Shown: piece after piece, positions 36,802 to 47,535 of the stretch
Layout: the number at the start of each line of letters is the position of its first letter
How positions within the stretch are numbered: the first letter of the stretch is position 1
NCBI GenBank assembly: GCA_963971425.1
Contig: OZ020518.1
Location: 6,365,989-6,429,988 of the forward strand
Reading direction: 5' to 3'
Length of the DNA stretch: 64,000 nucleotides
Source of the DNA: Bryoerythrophyllum caledonicum
Taxonomy: Eukaryota > Streptophyta > Bryopsida > Pottiales > Pottiaceae
The notes under the pieces: generated by a model
Database searches by the model: none
The model's input: only the letters and a program-made list of their open reading frames with translations
Told to the model about the DNA's origin: nothing
Program-made: the position numbers and the translations under genes

Positions 36802-37161
36802 GGTTTTAGTTAGTCTAATCTTATAGCTTTATATATATGTACACTATAGACGCCCGATGTACGTTAGCACCCGGATAGGATATATCACCACGACTGATGG
36901 TTCGTGGACTCACAAAGATTTTAGTGTTGACACAAGTAACGACTATCATTCCTCACATTTTTCCCACCTACTACTACTCACTCATTGGGGATGGTTGTGA
37001 TTTAACTGTATTTTCTCCCTCATAAGGAAGATAAGGCCCTTGGCCCTTAGGACTAGTGTAACCCTCGCGGTAGGCATGTGGTTTACCTACCTACCATCCG
37101 AGCTGTTAGTCCTCCCTTTACCTCGAGACAGTTAAAAGAGTTTTATCTAGTTGGTCTGCAT

Positions 37162-37415
37162 AGACATCCGCACAAGGGACCACCGACGCTACTCCTTTCC
37201 TTCAGAGAACAAAGTCCTTCTTTTTGTACCTCCAATAGACATCCGCACAAAGGGGGTTAATTAGATCTCCTTCCTTCTCTCAAGGTAACCCGAGCTGTTA
37301 GAGTACTTCCTAGTTATAACAACATAGACATCCGCACAAGGGATCAAACGAGGTCCTACTCAATCCTTAACACATAGTATGGGATTCAATCCTTGCCAAT
37401 AGACATCCGCACAAA
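37162..37415. repeat. Dispersed AGACATCCGCACAA phrase in element C
   Basis: The 14-mer AGACATCCGCACAA occurs four times, at 37,162, 37,237, 37,326 and 37,401, each followed by A/G-rich AGGG. The spacing is irregular (75, 89 and 75 bp). It is probably an RNA- or protein-binding phrase of the element's 3' region, comparable to the repeated phrases of A and B. Confidence 0.85.
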
Positions 37416-40289
37416 GGGAAAGACTGAAACTTAGACTTGACGCTTAAGGTAAGGTAATTCTTCTACGAATCAACCGTCTGACCAAAGGATAGTGTATCCA
37501 GAATCTGAACACGCCTTCACAATCGGCTACATCCGCCACCGATACGTCACACAAGGCGTACCAAGACTCCTTCCTCACTCGTCATTCCCCCCTCTTCCTC
37601 CTTTAAACATTTGTTGTCTCACCTGTTATTCCCACCCTACCTTAACTAGTTCTATGTGATGGCACAAGAAAACAACAACAAATATTCAACTTCAGATTCA
37701 CGCCTCTCCAACCCTCTCGCTATCTCACCTGTTATTCCCACCCTATCTAACTATGCTAATTGATGGAGCAAGGAAACAGCAACGAGAAGGTTAGAACGAA
37801 CTGAGGAGCGGACTACTTGAAATCGCACTCACAATCATGTATAGAATTTAAGCTCTCCAACCATAGAAGGCTTTGAGAGCGTAGGTTTAGAATTAAACTG
37901 AAAGCAAATACACATCAAGCAGTGAAGAGAAGTGCCAAGAGGCTCCTCACTTATACTGCCAAGAACTCACACAAACGCCAAAAACAAACGATACCTTCTA
38001 ACAGCGGCCTTAACTACCCTTGACGGCGGTGGCCGTCATTCCCCACTAACTTCTTGTGTCTAGTCAGAAGGTATCTTATTACACAAATCCCAAGGCAAAA
38101 TCAAGTCAAACCGGGGGCCAAATCTCGGAATGAACAGTGACCTACGAATCAAGAATCTGACCCTACTTCCGGGCCAATTCCTCTAGTCTCTTCCTCTCTT
38201 CCCTCCTCCTGCGCTTCTTGGAGCTCTGGCTCATAGTTGGGGTGGGCGCAGCCGTCGCAAGCACTACCAAAGGCGCTAACATATCCACAGAAGGCTCTGA
38301 TTGAGTAGCAATTGTCCTAAGCAAGGTTTCCCTAGAAGGCAAAGAGGTATCCGGGCCATCCGGGGTGAGTGGCGCGGTAGTCATGCCCGGATGAAGCCCG
38401 GATTGTGTCAAGAGGACCGATACCTGACTCCGAGTTCCCATGATGACATCTTGTTTGGATGTCTGTCCTAGAATATGTAAGTAAGCGGAACTCTCACTTG
38501 CGGTCTTCCCGAGATGAAGCACGCTCTGCAAAGGAACTACAGCCGGTGTAGTGCAAGCGGGGTCAGTGAGTGGCAGTTGGCGAGGATGGACTCAGAGTGG
38601 AGGCTCCATGGCAATATCTGAGCTTTCCTTCCAACCGTTCTGCGTCTGTGTGGTGACTTCCGAAGGAGATGGTCCTGCAAAAAGTCTCAAGCTCGGGAGC
38701 TGAGAGGGCAGATCCGGGCTGTCAAGATTCACTACTTCCTTCTCCTTCCGTGGGCCGTGGTCCCCTGAGCCACGCTCCTCCGGATCGGTCTCAGAGCCGG
38801 AATCTCCATCTTTATCGGAGCTGTCGGAGTCTTCCACAAACTTGGATAGGATGTGAGTGAGATTTCTCACCAACAATCTCATGTTGGCATAAGCCGCCTT
38901 AACCTTCACTATGTGTTCCATCATGAAGGCAATCACCCTCTTGCTGGAAATGTGGTCATCCCTCTCCAATCCGGCATCAAACATCTTGGCCTTTAGTACC
39001 ACATTTGCGGATAAGTGCAATGCCTCCTCTACATGCTATAATGCTGCCGCTGAGGCGTTGGCTTGGAAAAGAGCCTCCTTGCAACTCCTCCGCCTCCAAT
39101 GCCCGACTCTTCATCTTTGTCATATCAAGCGTGAAAAGGTTGACCTTCTGCTCCATGATGCGGAGATCACCAGCTCCTCCAATCTTCTCTTTGATTGCAG
39201 TAATCAGTCCTTCGCGCGGAGGAAAGTCCACCAAGCTGTTCATTTGTCCCAAAGTCCTATCCACGTCTTCCACAAACACACAAAGAGCTTCTATCAGCTC
39301 GTAGGCCGTGTAAGTCTTCCCTCCGAGTTGCGCCGGTCCGATCACCGTTGGCTGCGGCACGGACTGCTGCGCGGGTATGGGTGGAGGATGCTCCTCCCTG
39401 TCTCTACCTCTGGCCCTTGGGAGGTGGTAGAGCCTCCTCCTCGGAGTGTGATGAGCTGCTCCCTCCCTCAGATCCTCGCTCGGGCTCTGATTCCATCCCC
39501 TCGAACTTCTTCATCATGAATTGCGTTCCATACGCCATGTCCTCCTCGGGAGTAGTCTCTTTGAAGTGGTGATATAGGTGAATAAAAAATGGGCGGAGGG
39601 GTGAGCGCTTGACATTGTGGACACTCCTCATCAATCTGATCACCATGTCCTTCACAATGATGGCCCAATTCACCACCCTTTCCCCAAGATAGGAACCATA
39701 CTCGGTGTTAGCAATAGTGACTGTGACTCGGGTGGGTTTCTTAGGGTGTAAGATCGGCACGAGGAATGAGAAGATCCACCTCGCGCGGGGGTCCAGGAAA
39801 TCCTGTACCTCAAAACCATTCTTGGCGTCCTTGGTGCAAAATCGTCCCTTGGCATACTCTTCCCTCTTCAAACTTGTCCATCTTGCCCCTTGTCGTGGAA
39901 AGCCATACACTTCTTGCCATCTTCCCATGGTCCACCTATCTGGGCAAGCCCGGATGCTATCTCCTTCTGGTTCCGGTAAGGGGTCCTGACGCATCTCGTA
40001 TACGGTGGACTCAACACAGAAGCTCCAACAGAAATCAATAAGGGAGAGGCAACCCATCCGTAGAAGATCCTCCTTGAGTTTGGTGAGCTCAAGGGGGTCT
40101 TTGGGGATGACGGGCGCAATATCCTTCTTCATTAAGGTGATTAGATTCAAAGAGGGTCCCACCGCCATTTGGTCATGGTAGGGATGCCTTGCCTTCTTCT
40201 TCACAAAATGTGCGCTGCCTCCATATTTCCAAGCTTGCTTCCCCTTTGCTAGTGTTGGTCCTCCCTCTCTTGTTCCTCTCGTTTTGGGT

Positions 40290-40770
40290 TCAAGGCTTTC
40301 CTTGCTCTCCGAGCTCTCGCTTCTTACCGACAGTTGCCCCCGGCTTTGCCTTCGGGCTCCTCAACTGGTCTCCTTCCTTATTCAGAGCTCCTCCTTCGGG
40401 CTCCGCAGTTGGTCGCCTCCGTGGTTCAACGCTCCGCCTTCGGCTCCGTTGCTGGTCGACTCCTTGGTTCAAGACACCGTCCTCCGCGTTCAGGGCTCCG
40501 GCTTCCTCGTTCCGGGCTGCCCTTACTCGCCCTCCTCACCGATAGCTGCCTTTGGGCTCTACCTTCCGAGCCTCGCGGGTTGACTTCAGGGCTCCAGCTT
40601 CCGCGTTCCGGGCTGCCCTTGCTCGGGCTCCTCACCGATAGCTGCCTCCGGGCTCCACCTTCCGGGCTTACAGCTAATCTTCTTCCTCCTTCAGAGCTTT
40701 GCCTTCTGGGCTCCACCTCCCGGGCTCACAGTTGATCTCCTTCCTAGTTCAGGGCTTGATGGCTCCTTCC
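40290..40770. repeat. Imperfect tandem repeats in the 5' part of element C
   Basis: A phrase of the type CTTCGGGCTCC...CAGTTGGTCTCCTTCC is repeated many times with variation over about 480 bp, giving proline/serine/arginine-rich frames on all strands. These frames are by-products of the repeat. Confidence 0.75.
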
Positions 40771-41469
40771 CCTTGCTGGTTGCCTCTATGTGGTTTGGGG
40801 TCGAGGGTGGGGTCCTACGCTTAGGTCTAGGCTCGGGCCATAGGTCCTTCCTTGTTCCTCTTAAGGCTTTTATAATAGCCCCTTATTCCTCCTACCTTAA
40901 TCTTTCCTAAAGGTTAATCCCAGATTAGGCTAATCCTCAAACTTAGCTATTTTGCTTAACTTTAACACCCGTAACTATCTAACTAAAAAAATTTAAAAAT
41001 TCGTGGTACGAGACTAGGGTTCCGGCAGCCGGAGTCTTGCCCATCTTCCCCGCCATCCGGCCCCACCTCTCGATGTGCTTGCGCCTCGCAATCGTTCCCG
41101 AAACCCTGCACGCACTGACCTCACAAAGACCCTCGTTTTTAGACTACTTCTGTACTAGAGAGTCAGAAGACAAAAGGCGCAGAGAAGCAGAAGAGAGTAG
41201 AGAGCGCAAGAAACGACAAACGAGAATGATGGCGCCGTCCACTGGCAGACGTGTTATAAATCTCGCACAATGTACGAATACCGTTGGGGGTCATGACGAT
41301 GGTTCCGGATCCGGATATCGTCCGGTCCAGAACAACCGGTTCCGGACTCCATTGTACTCCGGTTTCTGGACTTCCGGAAAAGCACCGGAACTGTCATGTT
41401 TAAGGATGCTGGTTTAGCAGCGAAACCTTAATCCTTCCTAGGACCTATTTATGCTATAAAAACAAAGCG

Positions 41470-42870
41470 TACTACCTAATTTTTTTAATTTTCTTCCATT
41501 TCTTTTTGGATTTAGTGCTACTGTCCGGAAGCGAGTAGGAACGCCTTCCCACAGTAATACTATCGATAATAATACTTGTCATTGATGGAACCATCAAACA
41601 CTTATGTGGAGTATGCATATTGGTTACCTCTAGGTGCAGTTGTTTGAGAGTGATGAAAATTTCTTGTAATATAAATTCAAGTCTTACTGCAACTTTAACA
41701 GATAACTGGAGCTCGATATGCCTTTGGGATAAGTTGTCCAGGTCATCATGGCTGGCCGTAGCCCAGGGTGTAGATTTGGCCATGTGGCCGTCTTGGTGGT
41801 CCTCGCCTCCACATTTGAGCCCCTGGCATGCACCACTAGGGGGCTCCCCTGCCCGAGCGCCGTGTCCCCTTCCTTGACTTGATGACTTCTGAGTTGATAT
41901 ACCAAGTGAAGCTTGCTTGTTGAAATTTGCTAACAACGCTTTATCCTTGCCAGACAATTGTATCCTATGCTCGCATCTATTGTGCTCAGAGGACGTTCAA
42001 AGGACATTGAGGGATCGAGGTGAGTTAGTGGCTGTACATTGCTCTTGTGCAACGGTCACGAACTCTTCAGTACGATTTGGTTGAAGTTGCGGTCGTTCAC
42101 CTAATTATCCATGTTGCTAAGGTGGTTTCTTAGTTCGTGAGCCTTATTGACATACTCCTCTACTAAGCCACCTTCTGCCATCTTCAACATTTGCAGCTGT
42201 GACATCAGCGTTGGGATTTGGGATTGATCGCCTACTAAAAATTGATCTTTGAGCGCCTTCCATGTTGCCGCCGGTTCTCTGTGTTATGCGATCAAATCCA
42301 TGAGGTTATCACAGATAGATAAAAGTATTAGCCTACATGCTATGGTCTTTCTTTTTTGTAGCTCTATCTCCATAAGGCTTTCTCCATCAAGAATAGCTAA
42401 GTATGCGGCATACGTCCTTGCTTGCTCTCATGGACCACAATTTTTACGCTCACAAGCTCTACACATAGTAGTTGTCTAGACCTCTTAACATATTTCCTTC
42501 TCTCAGGCTTGTATTCTTTGTCATTGTATTCAATGATGTAAGGATCTATTTGCTTGGAAATGTGCACCAATGCTCAAAGCGGTGCTCTATTGTTGGGAGC
42601 AACGCTCTACTAAGACCCCTCTTTTAGTTTGTATCCTATTTTTTACGTTAGACTACTATTCTAACTCTCAGCTCGTCTGTCATGCTCCAATACCATATTA
42701 AAACTAATAGAACAACATAATGGAACAACAAAAGAGTTGCGCAAGTGCTCACTAAGATTATGACTCGATAGATGTCGACTATATATGCAAGGGCGACATT
42801 GAACAAATAAGCCTGATGAATGATAAAAGCTAAAGTAGATGAATGTACAAATAGAACTCACCGTCATTCG
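41470..42870 (-). mobile_element. Ty1/copia-type gag remnant (fossil)
   Basis: The minus strand carries a gag region of the UBN2/copia type: the words ALKDQFLVGDQSQ and MAEGGLVEEYVNKAHELRN match the usual W-x-L-x-x-F and S-V-x-E-Y-L blocks, and a cysteine/histidine cluster near 41,780-41,830 recalls the zinc knuckle. No protease, integrase or reverse transcriptase was seen, and no terminal repeats were recognised. It looks clearly broken and old, with several breaks. It abuts the 5' side of element B. Confidence 0.55.
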
Positions 42871-45800
42871 TCAAGAGCGCATATTTTCCAACAGATAATA
42901 CATCAATTTGCAACACCAAAATATTGAAATAATGGTTTAAGGCTCATCCTATTAGTTTGTTGCAGTGGTTAGCTCAATCAACTTAATTGAATCCAATTGA
43001 ACATTCGTAGGCATTGGTAATTTAGATGCAATCAAATCAATATGAAAGTGCATTATCTCGTATAATGGAATTGTCGGATCATGGAGAAGAAGTTTGGTGC
43101 TCAATTTTTAGTTGAGAAGTGCAGACGGCTCTATGAAAGCATGCCTACTAGTTGTGTTGTAACTATTCTTGCCTCAAAAGGAAGGTGGACTCAGTACTAA
43201 ATATAAGCTTCATATTGTACATGCAAAATAGAGTGAATAGACTTAAATTTAAATTTCTCTCTCATCATTTGTTTGTGGTGCTTGAAACTTTGCCACAATG
43301 TCAATTACCATGTGTAGTTTCTCAATTAGGTTATGAATTCTCAAGGTCGTGCTTCAACAATATTGTACACATTGGTCAATTTCCGGCACCTCCCTGCCAC
43401 AAAATTATATTTCCATATCACAGTGGTTCGGACACTATGGATATCACGTAGCCATAACATGGGTATCACCTTAGAATTACATGCGTATCACCCAAGTCCT
43501 AGAAAAATCTCTTGAATTTCCAAAAAAATTTGGACATTCTCCGTTGTGAATTTATTATGTATGAACTGACCGACGCATAGCGTATGCTCTGCGAATCAAA
43601 GTTACAGGACATGCACTCAAGGATCACTGGATTGTGTGACAATAATTTGAACCTTACAAGGACTTTCCACTCAATCATTTATACATATACTTGCTAATCA
43701 TGCTTTTGTTCCTGTTAAATCTGGTCAAATTGTTGTCTGTTGTAGCATGAGGACAGTGAAAAAGACAAGATAATCAACATGAACACAGACACGAATATTA
43801 TTGAAGCCTCTGAGTTCTTGCACATGGAGGACTGCAAAGGATCAGCACTTATTGATCCTCACTCATAATTGCGCTGCACTACATGTCTTTGACGACAAGA
43901 AATTTCTCACTTGCTCGAAGGTAGCATCTCGTTACTTACTTCTCTCAAGATTCTCAAGATTCTTCAACAGCACGCAATTTTATGGGGTATAACTGTATAA
44001 TTAGCTATGGTAATGGCGAGCGATTGTTTGCTATATCTTCACCTACTTTTAAATTACATTACTAGACATAGTCTGAATGCAAACCACTTTAACCCTTTGA
44101 AGCCGATGAGCTCACAAGGCCTAGGAGAATCCATAAGTGTAATAAACTATCGAACATCATTACACACAGGGCACATGCAACCCTGCTTCACGGAAATCAC
44201 TGTATTTCACAAGCGTGTATCCATTTTGGTGCCGGTCCCGGTAGATGCTCATCTTGCTCCACCTCTAAATTTTCCTTGGAGGTGGCATGAAGTGCTTGCT
44301 ATAGGAGTTAAACACTCCAAAACAATGATCCAAAAATGGTCACTCATCCTTACAGGATTAAGTCATTAGATCGTAAGATGAGTGATAGAAAAGTCAAGTC
44401 AAGGACATGTAGAGTCCAATGAGTGAGCCAAACTTTGCTACTTGATGGAGAAATTGATACTACCCATTGAAAAGTTAATACTCTCTAGCATGATTAGTTT
44501 TAGCCCCTCTTCTAATCCAATGATCTCTTGGCACAATGGCAAGAAGTGGTTGCATTGAGATTATGGTCCTCGTAATGCAAGGTAGGGCCAATTGAGTTGT
44601 GGTTGTTGTGAGGGAGGTATTGGCTTGCATATGTTACGTAATTTATTTGCATGTTTAATGTGTTGAATTTATTGGCGTGCAATGTTTACCACAGAATCAT
44701 TTAGTCGTGAAAACATACAGGTTATAATATGACGTTACTGTCGACATTAACAGTTTGGGAAGCTCGCTCTAGACATAACAATGTTGTGTATTTCAAGACC
44801 CAAAACATCATCATATTGGAAAGCATGAAGCATCCGGGTGGAAACAAGACAACTCACAAATCCCTTATCCGGTATTTTGCTTGGAGACTAGCTGATCCCA
44901 AATTCTATGTCATAGTACACACATTTACTCAATGTCAAGTACTAGTATTCAAATAGCACTCTTTAGCACAGTAAAACCACATTAGATTACTAAAAGAGCA
45001 AAAGGTGACAGATAATTCCTCTCTTCACGTATGAAGAAGGTCCTTATGTTTGAAAGAAAAAAACAGTCTCAAATACATTGAGCAATCATGTGTGACTAAA
45101 CAGAGCAGGAGATCTCAAGTACTAGTAATCAAGTAGAATAAAAAAGTTTCCTTCTCTACAAATCTATGCACCTCATCCCATTAAATGCAATTGCCAGTCG
45201 TCGAAAGTTGTCGCAAAACTAGATCATTCGTCTGCCAAAATGACCAGTCACAACCAAGAAATTCAGACTCTCCAATGACAGAACTGATCTCTCCAGACAA
45301 AGTGAAGTTATTCACAATCTCTCTCGAAACAGGAATATAACCTTCAATGTAGATTCTCAGCAGGCTCCTCATGTGGACACTGGAGTACAAAGCGAAACTG
45401 TATACAATCCTCTAGACACAGACGTGATCACACCGACTCAAGGAAAGGATCGTATACAGTTTTGCAATGAACTCCAGCAACCACACGCACAGTTTGATCA
45501 GATAGAGTCTCTGGGATGGAAAGGCCCGCATATATAACAGGTACAACGGCGGAATCAGTGCTGCCATAGCACTAAGGGGGGCAAGCACTGCTCACGGCTT
45601 GACCCAGTTAGCTTGTGGCGCGCTCTGCAGCGGGGGACACTCGCATTTATGTGTTGGTATGTGGACCGGACATGGCTCGCATGATGGTTTGTCTGAGGTG
45701 GTGAATCTCGGCGCATGTCACGGCCGGGCTTGTTTTAGCAGCTGCTGCCTTGACATTCTGAGGAGAGTTTATGCCTGAGGTGCTGCTTGCGAAGCGGGAG

Positions 45801-46107
45801 TGTGATTGCCGTGCCGCCTGTGCAAGCGGCGCGAGCAGCCTGTGATGGCAGTTACTCGGGTGATACTGGGATCATGCCCTGGGTATCCTCGGGTGGTACC
45901 CTCCAGCTGCTCGGGTGATACTGATTTGATACCCTCTTGATCCTCCGGGTATACTGTCGACACCCGCTTCATCCGCCTGACCCGGTTTGCAGAATGTCGT
46001 TGATTTCCTGGATCTGGTCGAACTGATTCTATTTGATTCAGCACAGAATCCTGCACAACAAGTGTCCGTTTGGGGGACTTTGACTGCAATTATCTTGTCA
46101 AAATTCA
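42871..46107. other. Intergenic DNA, no gene recognised
   Basis: Only short frames of no known family. A TTTAACCCTTTGAAGCC at 44,088 resembles a piggyBac-type left tip, but no matching right tip was found. At 45,850-45,960 a phrase GGGTATCCTCGGGTGATAC is repeated about four times with variation. Confidence 0.45.
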
Positions 46108-46697
46108 CAAAGTTTTTAACACATCATCTCATATAAGTTTAGAAGAAGATCCTATGGTTACATTTTCAAGAAGTTCATCTTGGCAGTTTTAAATCAATGG
46201 AGTAGTGATTCTTCTATAACATCTTGGTTGTTTAGGGGCTAACCCCCTAAAAGACCAAAGCATTTTTAGAGGGATCTTTACTTTATTGATTACAAACTAC
46301 ACTAAAGATCACATTTAGTGTATGTCACACTAAGGTATTTATAAATGCTATAACTTTTTACTCTTGATGAATATTTTTACTAAAAGCACAATTATCTATA
46401 CTACTCAAAGAGATGCATCATTATAGACATAGTCAATAATAATATTCATCAAGAGTAAAAAGTTATAGCATTAATAAATTAATTAGTGTGACATACACTA
46501 AATGTGATCATTAGTGTACCGAGATGAATTTCTTGAGAATGTAACCATAGGATCTTCTTCTAAACTTATATGAGATGATACGGCAAAAAATTTGGGAATT
46601 TTGACCATATGGATTGAAAGAATACGAATTGCATACGAGTTGCAGTCAAAGTGAATTTTTTTGTCCCTAAACAGGCACTTGGTCCTTTTAGGGTAAA
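46108..46697. mobile_element. Foldback complex of TTAA-type MITEs
   Basis: Two sets of inverted arms are present. AACATCATCTCATATAAGTT-type sequence at 46,112-46,180 pairs with 46,518-46,585. ATCACATTTAGTGTATGTCA and the following ~50 bp at 46,310-46,375 pair with 46,440-46,512 around a 60-base loop. The tips AACCCCCTAAAAGACCAAAG (46,241) and CTTGGTCCTTTTAGGG (46,678-46,693) belong to the CCCCTAAAGGACC family. It is probably one element inserted into, or rearranged with, another. Confidence 0.6.
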
Positions 46698-46780
46698 CCA
46701 TGGAAACTTGCGGCAGCAACCTACTTTACTGATGAACTTTTATAATTAGGATTCAATGGAGAAAGTGAATTGGTTTTGGG

Positions 46781-47535
46781 CCCGGTCACTACAGTCAATC
46801 CGGGTTCGCGGTGTCAGGGCCCGGTTTTAGCCCTGACACCGCGAAGAGCGGCCCTTCTCCCCAAGCGCCTTTTCGCCTTCTTCGCACGATAACGTCCACT
46901 TTCGCCCTCAATTTTTTCGCGCGGCCCGTATCCCTTCTCAGCATTCTCGCCGATAGCCCCTTCTCCCCCCGCCTTCTTCAGATCACCGAAACCCCCTTCT
47001 CGCCGCGCCACGTGTACTCCAGAATGACCCGCCCTTCTCGGCGGATGCCGGCGCGAAGTGTCATCCACATCGTTTTGTACTACGCCGTCTTTCGCACGAT
47101 CTATTGTACCGTGTAGCACCCTGCTGGAAGGGAAGTGCTTGTCTCCGCGTGAATGGAGTTCCTCGATCTCAATCTCCCCATCCAAGACAGGCCGAATGGG
47201 AATTCTGGCGAGACGGCAGCACCAACTGTTGCCAATAACGGGGCAACAAGGAGGAAATGGAGGCATCTAGGGAGAAAGAAACCGGCTGGCGTGCGTGAGA
47301 AGGGGGTGGAGGACCTTGATGCCGCGTTCCGGGAAGGCCCGCATGCAGACTACCTGAAGAAACACGGTCACAAGGTTCTTCGGATGCGCGATTCATTACA
47401 GAACCCTCCTCCAGGAATTTTGAGGTGGAAATGTTTTAGGTGGAACATGGAGGCCGAGAATGATACGAGGTTTGTAGAAGATCCGCAATCATCGAAGAGG
47501 AAGCAGTCCAAGCTTATCGCCTACATTCTCTCGGA
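46781..47535 (+). repeat. MULE left terminal inverted repeat
   Basis: It pairs with about 56,150-56,791. It includes a palindromic GGTGTCAGGGC...GCCCTGACACC near the tip, an ATG at 47,153 and the start of the transposase reading frame, so the repeat contains promoter, leader and first coding exon. The left copy has about 100 bp (roughly 47,395-47,490) that the right copy lacks. Confidence 0.85.

Larger units (their letters stand above)
36445..41005 (-). mobile_element. Element C: gag-like mobile element nested in B (fossil)
   Basis: The element is flanked by GTACG at 36,440-36,444 and at 41,006-41,010, a 5-bp target duplication that places it inside B. The longest open frame (39,404-40,204, 266 residues) has MGCLSLIDFCWSF, a PILHPKKPTRV block and VNWAIIVKDMVIRLMRS, aligning with A and B. 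Downstream frames at 38,163-39,360 are acidic, helical and proline-rich. The 3' tip in gene orientation ends CAAGT then GTTGGCAACA-like sequence, related to the A and B tips. No long terminal repeat, inverted repeat, polymerase or integrase was seen. It looks broken, with a few breaks, and is younger than B because it sits within it. Confidence 0.6.
33175..41425 (-). mobile_element. Element B: gag-like mobile element, split by element C (fossil)
   Basis: Same family as A, in opposite orientation. Its 3' end (33,175-34,440) mirrors 30,640-31,804 of A, including the TAGATACCCACT-type phrases. The coding part at 34,440-36,440 holds LMGCNGLLGAPWAFQSE, NQYEGRLRAHPEEW, PIFHPEKPKRVV, VNWAALMEDHVDRIVK and a long helical segment. 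The remaining 5' part lies at 41,011 to about 41,425, beyond the inserted element C; there the start region (ATG at about 41,060) and a GAGGTCAGTGCGTGCA leader word match element A at 28,502. It looks broken, with several breaks. No terminal repeats were found. Confidence 0.55.

Noticed and set aside
37162-37415. Regularly repeated 14-mer that could suggest a CRISPR-like array
   Set aside because: Only four copies, too short, irregular spacing, eukaryotic context and inside a mobile element.
38911-39519. 202-codon open frame on the plus strand
   Set aside because: Antisense to the gag-like coding part of element C, whose minus-strand frame aligns with A and B.
40284-40735. Several serine/proline/arginine-rich frames on both strands
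   Set aside because: By-products of an imperfect tandem repeat with few stops in any frame.
44088-44110. Left tip of another TTAA-type element (TTTAACCCTTTGAAGCC)
   Set aside because: No matching inverted right tip with TTAA was found within about 1.5 kb.
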